Shown in pieces: positions 1 to 7,521 of a stretch of DNA of 35,213 nucleotides. The stretch's first letter is position 1. The number at the start of each line of letters is the position of its first letter. Where the stretch lies: positions 1-35,213 of the forward strand of contig JAUXXW010000098.1 of assembly GCA_030684775.1 (NCBI GenBank), in the 5' to 3' direction. The DNA is from Pseudomonadota bacterium. Lineage in GTDB: Bacteria > Pseudomonadota > Gammaproteobacteria > Burkholderiales > Thiobacillaceae. The notes beneath the pieces were generated by a model. That model was given only the letters and a program-made list of their open reading frames with translations, had not been told where the DNA came from and did no database searches. A program made the position numbers and the translations under genes.

Positions 1-50
1 CCGTCCGGGTTTTCGATGACGGCGGCGGCGACTTCGATGATTTTGGTCAT
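1..50 (-). CDS. Nudix hydrolase (MutT-like), N-terminal fragment
   Basis: Only the first 16 complete codons are in the window; the gene continues beyond the left edge. The minus strand reads MTKIIEVAAAVIENPD from an ATG at 48-50. The pattern V-A-A-A-V-I followed by a short acidic turn is the usual first strand of MutT-type Nudix hydrolases, which clean oxidised nucleotides such as 8-oxo-dGTP. In many proteobacteria this protein is fused to a thiamine-phosphate-synthase-like domain, but that part cannot be seen here. The gene lies downstream of the M48 lipoprotein gene on the same strand, with a strong palindrome between them. Upstream of the ATG there is only a weak purine-rich stretch. The fragment is short, so the family call is an inference. 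Confidence 0.6.
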   Translation of the reverse strand, partial: MTKIIEVAAAVIENPD

Positions 51-69
51 GGGAAAGATCGTTGGAAAG

Positions 70-142
70 GTAGGTTGGGCAAAGCGAAGCGTGCCCAACA
101 TCGTGGCGGTTCGTTGGGCACGCTTCGCTTTGCCCAACCTAC
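70..142. repeat. Palindromic repeat, family A, copy 1
   Basis: Two perfectly complementary 30-nt arms (70-99 and 113-142) enclose a 13-nt loop. Each arm carries the core GTTGGGCA / TGCCCAAC, with GTAGGTTGGGCAAAGCG on its outer side. The repeat lies between the stop codon of the M48 gene and the start of the Nudix gene, both read on the minus strand. A transcript across it would form a very stable hairpin, so it could act as an mRNA-stabilising or attenuating structure. Five further copies lie in the window. Confidence 0.9.
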
Positions 143-147
143 GATGC

Positions 148-1389
148 TCATTTCCCCAGCCTCGCCAGCGCCGTTTCCGCCTGTTCCGGCAGGCGGATGC
201 CGTTGCACAGGTCGGTGAACAGGCCCTTGCAATGGGTTTCCTTGTGGCGCGCCAGGTTGGCGGCGTGCTGGTAGTAACGGCGCGCGGCGTCGCGCAGGCC
301 CTGGCCTTCGGCGGCGCGGCCCAGGTAATACCAGGCGATGTCCTGGGAGTAGCCGACATCCAGCACCTCGCGCGCCAGGCTCTCCCAGTCGCCGCTCGCA
401 TCCAGCGTTTTCAGCTTGCCCGCGCGGTTGCTGAAACTGAGAGCACAGTTTTCGCACTCCAGCACGGCTTCGCCGCCGCGAAAGCGTTCGTAGGCTGGGT
501 TGACCAAGGCCAGCGGCCGCAGCGCGGCAGGGGCCACCGCGTGGCTGGCCGGGCCGTCACCCGGCGTGACATCGCGCACATTGGCGGCCAGGCGCGTGGG
601 CAGGGTGGCCGGGTTCTTCGCGGCTTCGGCGTAGAGCGGCCGCATATGCGGCGCCAGGGCGGCCAGTTCCTCCATGCGCGTGTCCGATGCGGGGTGGGTG
701 GAGAGCAGATCAAAACGCCCTTTCTCGCCACTGGCTTCCTTCATTTTTTGCCACAGGCGCGGCGCCGCATCCGGGTCGTAGCCGGCACGCGCGGCGAGCT
801 CGATGCCGATGCGATCCGCCTCGGTCTCGGCGCCCCGGCTGTTGGGCAACTGCCAGGCCACCAGCGCGGCCATTTGGCTTGCCTGCTGGTACCTGCCGCC
901 GATGGCGGAAACCAGGATGTCCGACATCATGCCCACGGACATTTTCTCGGCGCCGTGATTGGCCAGGGCATGGCCGATCTCATGGCCCATGACCTGGGCG
1001 ATCTCGTCGTCCGTGGCCTTCAGCTTGTCGATCAGCCCGGTATAGATGGCCATCTTGCCGCCCGGCATACAGAAGGCGTTGAGGGTCTTGGGGTCGTCGA
1101 TGACATTCACTTCCCAGGCCCAGGAAGCGCTATCCGGCCGATAACGCACCGCCTGCGCCACCAGGCGGTCGGTGATGGCGCGTACCCGCCGCACCACGCG
1201 CTCGTCGTCGTTGAGTTTGCCCTTTTTGGCGTGCGGCGCGAGTTCCGCCTTGTAGGCGCTGACCGATTGGGCGATGACGCTTTTTTCCGGCACCAACGTG
1301 AGTTGGCTGCGCCCGGTCATGGGATTGCTGGAACAGCCGGCAAGGGTGACGAACAGCGCGGCCTGGACGAGTGATTTGAATGGTTTCAT
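148..1389 (-). CDS. M48 family zinc metallopeptidase, lipoprotein, with C-terminal Cys/TPR-like extension
   Basis: A 413-residue protein starting MKPFKSL. An upstream in-frame extension to 1656 exists but has no signal sequence, so I place the start at the ATG before the lipoprotein signal (lipobox LAGC, Cys19). Residues 40-260 are an M48 peptidase domain. It has the zinc motif HEIGH at 136-140, a conserved NAFCMPGGK stretch before it, and a downstream RGAETEAD segment whose Glu188 should be the third zinc ligand. It is probably a periplasmic, membrane-anchored quality-control protease of the LoiP/BepA type. Residues 290-413 are extra: a helical, TPR/Sel1-like stretch with four cysteines (312, 315, 387, 395). 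There is no clear ribosome binding site. The palindrome at 70-142 follows the stop closely. Confidence 0.9.
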   Translation of the reverse strand: MKPFKSLVQAALFVTLAGCSSNPMTGRSQLTLVPEKSVIAQSVSAYKAELAPHAKKGKLNDDERVVRRVRAITDRLVAQAVRYRPDSASWAWEVNVIDDPKTLNAFCMPGGKMAIYTGLIDKLKATDDEIAQVMGHEIGHALANHGAEKMSVGMMSDILVSAIGGRYQQASQMAALVAWQLPNSRGAETEADRIGIELAARAGYDPDAAPRLWQKMKEASGEKGRFDLLSTHPASDTRMEELAALAPHMRPLYAEAAKNPATLPTRLAANVRDVTPGDGPASHAVAPAALRPLALVNPAYERFRGGEAVLECENCALSFSNRAGKLKTLDASGDWESLAREVLDVGYSQDIAWYYLGRAAEGQGLRDAARRYYQHAANLARHKETHCKGLFTDLCNGIRLPEQAETALARLGK

Positions 1390-1459
1390 GGAAGCGCGCC
1401 AGGAAAGATAGGTTGGCGGAGTTATCGGCCCGCAGCCGCAGATCGTGCCGATGCACAGC

Positions 1460-1544
1460 GTGTAGCGCCGGCTTCCAACCCGCGTCATTACCCTAACGGC
1501 AGCCGGCAGTGTTAAAAGACGCCGGCTGGAAGCCGGCGCTACAC
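1460..1544. repeat. Inverted repeat, family B (GTAGCGCCGGCTTCCA type)
   Basis: Arms of 18 nt at 1460-1477 and 1527-1544 are exact reverse complements (GTGTAGCGCCGGCTTCCA on the left). A second related GCCGGCTGGAAGCCGGC segment is nested in the right half. The repeat fills most of the gap between ubiK and the M48 gene. A half copy of the same sequence (GTAGCGCCGGCTTC) is visible near 28794. Scattered short repeats of this kind occur in many proteobacterial genomes. Confidence 0.75.
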
Positions 1545-1564
1545 GCGGTGGCTGGCCGAAAGCC

Positions 1565-1804
1565 CTATGTCTTGGAGGCGCCTTCCAGACTCGCCAGGCG
1601 CGCTTCCAGTTCCTGCAATTTCTCGCGGGTACGCGCCAGCACCTGCGCCTGCACATCGAATTCCTCGCGGGTCACCAGATCGAGCTTGGACAGCCAAGCC
1701 GCAAGGCTGGCCTTGAGGTTTTTTTCCACGTCGCGGGCCGGGGTCATGGCCAGCACTTCGGAGACTTTGGACGCCATGTCGGCGGCGATTTTTTGTTTGA
1801 GCAC
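1565..1804 (-). CDS. ubiK: UbiK, accessory factor of ubiquinone biosynthesis
   Basis: A 79-residue protein of the YqiC/BMFP family, the usual length. The start is GTG at 1804, with GGAG seven bases upstream in CCGGAGTGCACC. The body shows the family pattern: an amphipathic N-terminal helix, then [20 protein letters not shown], then a C-terminal coiled coil ending [11 protein letters not shown] that drives trimerisation. UbiK interacts with UbiJ and lipids and supports the soluble Ubi complex that modifies the quinone ring. The window also holds ubiJ and ubiB, about 25 kb away. The gene is divergent from the porin-glnK-amtB operon, an arrangement I recall from other betaproteobacteria. Confidence 0.92.
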   Translation of the reverse strand: MLKQKIAADMASKVSEVLAMTPARDVEKNLKASLAAWLSKLDLVTREEFDVQAQVLARTREKLQELEARLASLEGASKT

Positions 1805-1896
1805 GGTGCACTCCGGCGGTTGGGATCAGTGCGGGCAGTTTAGCAAAGGGACGTCCGCTTCCCGCCGCGCGATGACGGTGCGGGGCTTGATGTAGA

Positions 1897-1936
1897 CGCA
1901 CCAAGAAGGCGCATGATTTTGCATCAACATCGGGCA
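1897..1936 (+). promoter_or_regulatory. Possible NtrC enhancer sites
   Basis: Positions 1897-1913 read CGCACCAAGAAGGCGCA, which fits the NtrC dyad TGCACC-N5-GGTGCA with two mismatches and exact spacing. A weaker match (three mismatches) lies at 1920-1936, TGCATC-N5-CGGGCA. Their centres are about 97 and 74 bases upstream of the start site expected from the sigma-54 promoter, a normal distance for enhancer binding. The fit to the target genes is good, but the motif match is imperfect and no ntrC gene is in the window. Confidence 0.4.
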
Positions 1937-1974
1937 TTGGTTTGCAACCATATGACTATTAACGGTTTTTAATG

Positions 1975-1992
1975 TTGGCACGGGTTGTGCTT
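1975..1992 (+). promoter_or_regulatory. Sigma-54 (RpoN) promoter of the porin-glnK-amtB operon
   Basis: The sequence TTGGCACGGGTTGTGCTT matches the sigma-54 consensus TGGCACG-N4-TTGC, with one mismatch in the -12 element. The invariant GG (1977-1978) and GC (1989-1990) are exactly ten bases apart. Transcription would begin near 2002, giving a leader of about 34 nt before the porin ATG at 2036. Nitrogen-limitation control of glnK-amtB by NtrC and sigma-54 is well established in proteobacteria, so element and context agree. Confidence 0.75.
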
Positions 1993-2035
1993 TTAATGGA
2001 TGTGCACCACCGCACCATTTCTCTGGAGAACCGTC

Positions 2036-2809
2036 ATGAAAAAACTGTCTTGCTTGCTCGTTCTGTCCGGCCTGATTTCCATTCCCGCGTTCGCGGCGGA
2101 TAGCCCCCATAGCCTATCCGCCAACGTCGGCATGACTTCCAACTACGTATTCCGCGGCATCTCCCAAAGTAGTGGCGACCCGGCCATCCAGGGTGGACTT
2201 GATTACTCGCACAGCAGCGGCGTCTACCTCGGCGCCTGGGGTTCCAATGTCAGTTGGATCAAGGATTTTCAGGGTTATCAAAACGGCAGCCTGGAAGTGG
2301 ATCTATACGGTGGTTACCGCAACGCCATTGGCGATACCGGCGTTAGCTACGATGTAGGCGTTATTGGATACGTGTACCCCGGCAACAGGGGTACCCCCGC
2401 TGTTACCAGTGCCGACACCACCGAGGTCTATGCATCGCTGGGCTGGAAGTGGTTCAACCTCAAATATTCCTATGCCACCAGCAGCGGCACCTTCGGCTTC
2501 GCCAATGCGCGTGGCTCGAATTACCTTGATTTGTCCGCGAGCGTGCCTATCGGCGAGACCGGTCTGACCGCCGGCGCGCACTGGGGCGCCTTCAACTTCA
2601 AGAACAACGGCGGACAGGACTATGACGACTGGAAGGTGAGTCTGGCCTATGACCTGGGCCAGTCCTCCCCCGTTATGTCTGGCATGACGGTAGGCATTGC
2701 GTACTCGGATACCAATGCCAACAGCGCAGTGTGGTCCAACCCCGTTCTTCTTGGCGGTGCCGACCTCGGCAAGAGCACCACCTCGGTCTGGGTCTCCAAG
2801 TCTTTCTAA
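2036..2809 (+). CDS. TorF-family putative porin
   Basis: A 257-residue outer-membrane protein. The ATG at 2036 follows CTGGAGAA and opens a typical Sec signal peptide (about 20 residues, ending PAFA before ADS). The mature part begins with a strand typical of the TorF / Gcw_chp family (LSANVGMTSNYVFRGISQS). It continues as alternating aromatic/Gly strands and ends in a C-terminal phenylalanine (VWVSKSF), the usual beta-barrel assembly signal. Members of this family often sit beside glnK-amtB and are thought to pass small solutes under nitrogen limitation; the substrate is not proven. It is the first gene of the operon, 60 bases before glnK and behind the sigma-54 promoter. Confidence 0.9.
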   Translation: MKKLSCLLVLSGLISIPAFAADSPHSLSANVGMTSNYVFRGISQSSGDPAIQGGLDYSHSSGVYLGAWGSNVSWIKDFQGYQNGSLEVDLYGGYRNAIGDTGVSYDVGVIGYVYPGNRGTPAVTSADTTEVYASLGWKWFNLKYSYATSSGTFGFANARGSNYLDLSASVPIGETGLTAGAHWGAFNFKNNGGQDYDDWKVSLAYDLGQSSPVMSGMTVGIAYSDTNANSAVWSNPVLLGGADLGKSTTSVWVSKSF

Positions 2810-3208
<399 letters not shown>

Positions 3209-3219
3209 GGAGAAGCGAC

Positions 3220-4608
3220 ATGAAAAGCTTATTCGCGACATTGATATTGCTGGGCACGCTGGGGTTGTCCGGCGTGGCCCTGTCCCAGGAGGTGCTCACC
3301 GAGGTGGCACCCATGGCCGAAGCGGTGGTTTCCACCGCACCGGTCGCCGAGGCGCCGGCTGCCGCCCCGGTTCCGAACAAGGGTGACACCACCTGGATGA
3401 TGGTTTCCACCCTGCTGGTCATTCTGATGATCGTGCCCGGCGTGGCCCTGTTCTACGGTGGCCTGGTGCGCGCCAAGAACATGCTGTCGGTGCTGACCCA
3501 GGTCATGGCCATCTTCTGCCTGATCTCGATCCTGTGGGCGGTGTACGGCTATTCGCTGGCCTTCGGCGATGGCGGTGGCCTCAACTGGATGATCGGCGAT
3601 CTGTCCAAGATGTTCCTCGCCGGCATTACCCCGGACAGTACGGCCGCGACCTTTACCGACGGCGTGGTGATTCCCGAACTGGTGTTCGTGGCTTTCCAGT
3701 TGACCTTTGCCGCCATCACCGTGGCGCTGATCGTCGGCGGCCTGGCCGAGCGGGTGAAGTTCTCCGCCCTGATGGTGTTCGGCGCGCTCTGGTTCACCTT
3801 CTCCTACCTGCCGATCACGCACATGGTCTGGGCAACCGGGGGTTATCTGTTCGAGCACGGTGACCTCGATTTCGCGGGCGGCACCGTGGTGCACATCAAC
3901 GCCGGTATCGCCGCGCTGGTCGGTGCCATCGTGCTGGGCAAGCGCATCGGCTTCGGCCGCGACGCGATGCCGCCGCACAGCCTGCCGATGACCATGATCG
4001 GCGCGTCCCTGCTGTGGGTGGGCTGGTTCGGCTTCAATGCCGGCTCCAACCTGGAAGCCACCGGCGGCGCGGCACTGGCCTTCATCAACACCATCCTGGC
4101 GACCGCGGCCGCCGGCATGGCCTGGATGATCGCCGAGTGGATGTTGCGCGGTAAGCCTTCCATGCTGGGTATCGCCTCCGGGGTGGTGGCGGGTCTGGTG
4201 GTGGTCACCCCGGCGGCCGGTCTGGTTGGCCCGATGGGCGCCATCGTCCTGGGCGCGATCGCCGGTGTGGTCTGCCTGTGGGGCGTGAGCGGCCTGAAGA
4301 AGGCGATGGGTTACGACGACTCGCTCGACGTCTTCGGCATCCACGGCATCGGCGGCATCATCGGCGCCATCGGCACCGGCATCTTCGTCTCGCCCGCGCT
4401 GGGTGGCGTGGGTGTGGACGGCTACTCGATGGGCGGCCAGGTCATGACGCAGGCCACCGGCGTGCTGATTACCATCGTCTGGTCCGGCGTGGTCAGCTTC
4501 GTGCTGTTCAAGCTGATCGACATGACCATGGGACTGCGCGTACCGGAAGAACAGGAACGCGAAGGCCTGGATACCGCCAGCCACGGCGAGCGGGCTTACA
4601 ACCTCTGA
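3220..4608 (+). CDS. amtB: Ammonium channel AmtB
   Basis: A 462-residue Amt/MEP/Rh transporter, with AAGGAGAAG just before the ATG. A cleavable signal peptide (about residues 1-22) is followed by an Ala/Pro-rich periplasmic stretch (about 28-53) before the first of eleven membrane helices. The twin pore histidines are His225 (VVHINAGIAALVG) and His375 (FGIHGIGGIIG). The C-terminal tail EEQEREGLD...SHGERAYNL is the conserved cytoplasmic tail that contacts GlnK. It conducts ammonium into the cell. It is the last gene of the operon and is followed by a strong terminator. Confidence 0.96.
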   Translation: MKSLFATLILLGTLGLSGVALSQEVLTEVAPMAEAVVSTAPVAEAPAAAPVPNKGDTTWMMVSTLLVILMIVPGVALFYGGLVRAKNMLSVLTQVMAIFCLISILWAVYGYSLAFGDGGGLNWMIGDLSKMFLAGITPDSTAATFTDGVVIPELVFVAFQLTFAAITVALIVGGLAERVKFSALMVFGALWFTFSYLPITHMVWATGGYLFEHGDLDFAGGTVVHINAGIAALVGAIVLGKRIGFGRDAMPPHSLPMTMIGASLLWVGWFGFNAGSNLEATGGAALAFINTILATAAAGMAWMIAEWMLRGKPSMLGIASGVVAGLVVVTPAAGLVGPMGAIVLGAIAGVVCLWGVSGLKKAMGYDDSLDVFGIHGIGGIIGAIGTGIFVSPALGGVGVDGYSMGGQVMTQATGVLITIVWSGVVSFVLFKLIDMTMGLRVPEEQEREGLDTASHGERAYNL

Positions 4609-4630
4609 TCGTTCAGTCGCAAGCAGCAAC

Positions 4631-4661
4631 AAAACGGGGCGCCGCGAGGCGCCCCGTTTTT
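4631..4661. terminator. Bidirectional intrinsic terminator between amtB and the ABC ATPase gene
   Basis: A perfect 13-bp stem (4631-4643 and 4648-4660) with a GCGA tetraloop. The core is ACGGGGCGCC, flanked by A4 on the left and T5 on the right. The T run follows the stem on the plus strand, and the A run gives a T run on the minus strand, so it can end both convergent transcripts. Confidence 0.9.
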
Positions 4662-4680
4662 CATTTCCACTGACAGGAAA

Positions 4681-5499
4681 TCAAGGACGCCTGATTCCCA
4701 GATCACTTCCCAGCGGGTTTGCCGGGTAGTGGAAGTGCACCGGGCCGTCCGCTTCGGCGTGGATGAACTGGCGCACGAAGGGATCGTCGGACGCCAGGAT
4801 TTCAGCGGTGGGGCCTTCGGCAACGATCACGCCATCCGAGAGGAAATGGACGGTGTCGACCACCTTGAGCGATTCGGAAACGTCGTAGGTAACCACGATG
4901 GAGGTGGCGCCGAGGGCTTCATTGAGGCGGCGCAACAGGTTGGCGATGACGTTGAGTGAGATCGGATCGAGGCCGGCGAACGGCTCATCGTAGACGATCA
5001 GCATGGGATCGAGAGCGATGGCGCGCGCCAGAGCGACGCGCCGTTCCATGCCGCCGGAGAGTTCGCGCGGCATCATGCCGTGGGCGCCGCGCAGGCCGAC
5101 GGCGTGCAGTTTCATCAACACCAGGTCGCGGATCATGCGTTCCGAGAGGTCGGTGTGTTCGCGCATGGGAAAGGCGATGTTCTCGTACACGGAGAGATCG
5201 CTGAACAGGCCGCTGACCTGGAACATCATGCCCATCTTGCGACGCAACCTATAGAGACCGTCGTTATCCAGAGCATGCACATCCTCACCGTCAACCAGCA
5301 CCTGGCCGCGCTCGGGTTTCAACTGGCCGTTGATCAGCCGCAGCAGGGTGGTTTTGCCGCAGCCGCCGGTACCAAGCACGGCCGCGGTCTGGCCTCGCGG
5401 AATGGTGAGGTTGATTCCGTTGAGAATCTTGCGGTTCTCGTAGGAGAAATGCAGGTCGCGGATTTCGACGACATTTTTATTGGACAACTTCGACTCCAT
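4681..5499 (-). CDS. ABC transporter ATP-binding protein, MlaF-like
   Basis: A 272-residue ATPase. It has a Walker A motif, GTGGCGKT (43-50), a signature LSGGM (147-151) and a Walker B, LIVYDEP (167-173). The C-terminal tail FVRQFIHAEADGPVHFHYP resembles the MlaF group, which powers phospholipid transport between the membranes. Two things are odd. The switch residue of the H-loop, normally His, is Tyr205 (VVTYDVSES; codon TAC). In addition, no mlaE, mlaD or other Mla gene follows: the next gene downstream is the convergent amtB. It could be a lone relative that uses a permease encoded elsewhere, or a clade variant of MlaF. The start at 5499 gives a normal N-terminus. Confidence 0.82.
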   Translation of the reverse strand: MESKLSNKNVVEIRDLHFSYENRKILNGINLTIPRGQTAAVLGTGGCGKTTLLRLINGQLKPERGQVLVDGEDVHALDNDGLYRLRRKMGMMFQVSGLFSDLSVYENIAFPMREHTDLSERMIRDLVLMKLHAVGLRGAHGMMPRELSGGMERRVALARAIALDPMLIVYDEPFAGLDPISLNVIANLLRRLNEALGATSIVVTYDVSESLKVVDTVHFLSDGVIVAEGPTAEILASDDPFVRQFIHAEADGPVHFHYPANPLGSDLGIRRP

Positions 5500-5592
5500 T
5501 CGGGTCAGGGCAGCGGGGCGAAGGTATGCGGGGCGCCGGCCCCGGTCAAGTGGACCCGGCCATCAAAACCGTCATTCGGTAATCGTAGTTAT

Positions 5593-5650
5593 CGTAGGTT
5601 GGGCGTCGCTGCGCGTGCCCAACATTGCGACGGGTTGTTGGGCACGCTTC
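5593..5650. repeat. Palindromic repeat, family A, copy 2 (decayed)
   Basis: A degenerate copy. The left part, GTAGGTTGGGCGTCGCTGCG then CGTGCCCAACA, and the right part, TGTTGGGCACGCTTC, are recognisable, but the outer right arm is lost and the sequence diverges after 5650. It lies in the 299-bp gap between the ABC ATPase gene and the small secreted protein. Nothing else in that gap is recognisable. Confidence 0.75.
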
Positions 5651-5798
5651 AGTCCATTCGATTCGTGGTGACTGACCACCGGGTGGTAACCAACCGTTAC
5701 AACTGAAAACCGTGCCGCAACGACTGCCTTACAGACAGCCCCCAGAGTGGAGCCACCGCCACAAGACGTGCCGGCCTTTCACACGACAGGAGCTATTC

Positions 5799-6245
5799 AT
5801 GAAAACCACCAACCTCGTAAAGAAACTCGGCCTCATCACCCTGACCGGCCTCGCTCTGACAGCCGCTTCCGCCCAGGCACATGGCTGGGGTGGCCATAAC
5901 CCCACCCTTCCGGTCGCCGCACATACCGCGCCGCATCATGAGGGCCAACGTGATTTCGGCGGCCGCTTCGGGCACGACTTTTCGCCACGCGATGACCACT
6001 ACGCCGACATCGACCAGCGCCAGCGGCAGCAGATGGATCGCATCCGAAAAGGCATGGCAAGCGGCCAGCTCAGTCGCCACGAAGCGCGTGATCTGGTACA
6101 GGAACAGCGGGAAATCGAGAATGCCCAGCGCCGCTATTTGGCCGACGGGCGCCTGAACCGTGATGAATGGTTCAGGCTGGACCGCATGCTGGATCAAGCC
6201 GCCGCCAATATCCACGCGGAGAAACACGACCGTAACCGGCGTTGA
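5799..6245 (+). CDS. Small secreted helical protein, function unknown
   Basis: A 148-residue protein. The ATG at 5799 follows ACAGGAGCT and opens a Sec signal peptide ending SAQA before HGW; the longer in-frame start at 5712 is not used for that reason. Residues 25-60 are His/Gly/Pro rich (HGWGGHN, HTAPHHEG) and could bind metal. Residues 70-145 form charged helices with two related segments (GMASGQLSRHEARDL and RYLADGRLNRDEWFRL). Each segment reads gly/asp-G-x-L-x-x-x-E, so it is an internal duplication. I recall similar unnamed periplasmic proteins in proteobacteria, but no function is known to me. It stands alone between repeats. Confidence 0.75.
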   Translation: MKTTNLVKKLGLITLTGLALTAASAQAHGWGGHNPTLPVAAHTAPHHEGQRDFGGRFGHDFSPRDDHYADIDQRQRQQMDRIRKGMASGQLSRHEARDLVQEQREIENAQRRYLADGRLNRDEWFRLDRMLDQAAANIHAEKHDRNRR

Positions 6246-6254
6246 CGCGGGGAG

Positions 6255-6271
6255 CCGGCCGTGCGGGCCGG
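6255..6271. other. GC-rich hairpin after the small secreted protein
   Basis: A six-base-pair stem CCGGCC/GGCCGG with a five-base loop (GTGCG), ten bases after the stop codon. It has no T run, so it is at best a weak or factor-assisted terminator. Confidence 0.35.
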
Positions 6272-6289
6272 TGGCCATTGAGCCCAAAT

Positions 6290-6422
6290 CCAGCAGTTGA
6301 AACCGTAGAAGCGTAGGTTGGGCAAAGCGCAGCGTGCCCAACAACCCTTAGCAATGTTGGGCACGCCGGATTCGTAAGCCGCTAAAGCGGACAACGACTC
6401 CGCTGCCCAACCTACGTCTACT
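6290..6422. repeat. Palindromic repeat, family A, copy 3 (interrupted, with flanks)
   Basis: The left arm from 6313 (GTAGGTTGGGCAAAGCG) pairs with the end of the right arm (CTGCCCAACCTACG, to 6416). The right arm is broken after GTTGGGCACGC by about 35 extra bases. Outside the palindrome, 6290-6312 (CCAGCAGTTGAA...TAGAAG) and the right end CTACGTCTACT match the flanks of copy 5 in reverse orientation, so the repeated unit is longer than the palindrome. The rest of the gap (6423-6564) holds only short hairpins, such as TCACCCAGTGGGTGA (6422-6436) and GGAAAC-TGCT-GTTTCC, and no gene. Confidence 0.8.
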
Positions 6423-6564
6423 CACCCAGTGGGTGACACGCTCATATTCTCGAAACCCCTAGAACCGCCGGGCATTCAGACCATTTTCATCCCGGAAACT
6501 GCTGTTTCCAGGGTCATTCGGCCCACAAGCGGGCCTCCTACGCCGCCACACGAAAGCAAAAGCG

Positions 6565-7389
6565 TCAGTCCGTCGCCCAGTGGACGATTCCCAGGTAATG
6601 CGTAGCCAGCACCGCCACCCCGAAGGCAATGCGGTACCAGGCGAACGGCGTGAAGCTGTGGTTGGAAACGTAATGGATGAAAACGCGTACCGCCAGCATG
6701 GCGGAGAAGAAGGACGCCACGAAACCGACCGCGAACACGGGCAGATCGCTCAGATGCAGTAACGCCCAGCTCTTGTAGACGTCATAAACCGTGGCGGCCA
6801 GCATGGTGGGAATGGCGAGAAAGAAGGAAAACTCGGCCGCGGTTTTGCGGCTGAGGCCGAAAGCCAGCCCACCCATGATGGTCGCGCCCGAACGTGAGAC
6901 GCCGGGAAACATGGCCAGCGCCTGCGCAAAACCCACCTTCAGCGATACCTGCCAGGACATTTCCTCGATTTCCTGAATGCGTGGGCGATAAACGCGCTTT
7001 TCCATGTACAGGATCACCAGGCCACCGACGATCAACGCACCCGCCACCGTGAGCGGGTTGAACAGATACGCCTTGATGGTGCTGTAGAACATCACCCCGA
7101 GCACCGCTGCGGGCAGGAAGGCGAGCAGGATATGGCCGACGAAGCGCCGGGCGGCGGGATCACGGGTCAATCCGGCCGCCACATGCCCCAGACGAGACCG
7201 GTATTCCCAGCAGATGGCAAGAATGGCCGCCAGTTGGATCACGATCTTGAACACCTTGCTCTGTTCGTCGGTGTAGTCCAGCAGGCTGCCAGCGATGATC
7301 AGATGCCCCGTGCTGGAGACGGGCAGAAATTCGGTCAAGCCTTCGAGGATTCCGAGGATCAGGGCTTTGAACAGGATGGGAAGGTCCAC
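6565..7389 (-). CDS. uppP: Undecaprenyl-diphosphatase UppP (BacA)
   Basis: A 274-residue integral membrane enzyme that dephosphorylates undecaprenyl diphosphate so the lipid carrier can be reused for peptidoglycan and other envelope polymers; it also gives tolerance to bacitracin. The catalytic region is clear: [16 protein letters not shown] (about 15-30, with Glu16, Glu20, Ser26 and His29), and the second motif [12 protein letters not shown] with its conserved Arg. I chose the GTG at 7389. AAAGAG lies six bases before it, and the protein then begins [17 protein letters not shown], in register with the family. A TTG at 7395 is in frame but too close to that ribosome binding site. Confidence 0.95.
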   Translation of the reverse strand: MDLPILFKALILGILEGLTEFLPVSSTGHLIIAGSLLDYTDEQSKVFKIVIQLAAILAICWEYRSRLGHVAAGLTRDPAARRFVGHILLAFLPAAVLGVMFYSTIKAYLFNPLTVAGALIVGGLVILYMEKRVYRPRIQEIEEMSWQVSLKVGFAQALAMFPGVSRSGATIMGGLAFGLSRKTAAEFSFFLAIPTMLAATVYDVYKSWALLHLSDLPVFAVGFVASFFSAMLAVRVFIHYVSNHSFTPFAWYRIAFGVAVLATHYLGIVHWATD

Positions 7390-7521
7390 GGACAACTCTT
7401 TCTTGGTTCTTGGAAGCGGCCGCGATTCTAGCAGCCACTTCCCGCCAACCCGGAAAACCGCTTGGTTCGGCCCCCGCCTCCGGACTATCCTTGCCGTCGG
7501 TTACTACTCCGAGAGATGAAC

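Noticed and set aside
70-142. Reading the family A palindromes as a CRISPR array
   Set aside because: Copies are thousands of bases apart, are inverted rather than direct repeats, and have no spacers or cas genes.
70-142. Reading the family A palindromes as classical terminators
   Set aside because: None is followed by a T run, and copy 4 overlaps a coding end within an apparent operon.
16-1374. A 452-codon plus-strand frame opposite the M48 gene
   Set aside because: Runs through the palindrome and reads as antisense; the minus strand carries HEIGH and a lipobox.
3229-4632. A 467-codon minus-strand frame opposite amtB
   Set aside because: His/Gln/Asp-rich antisense shadow that would cross the terminator.
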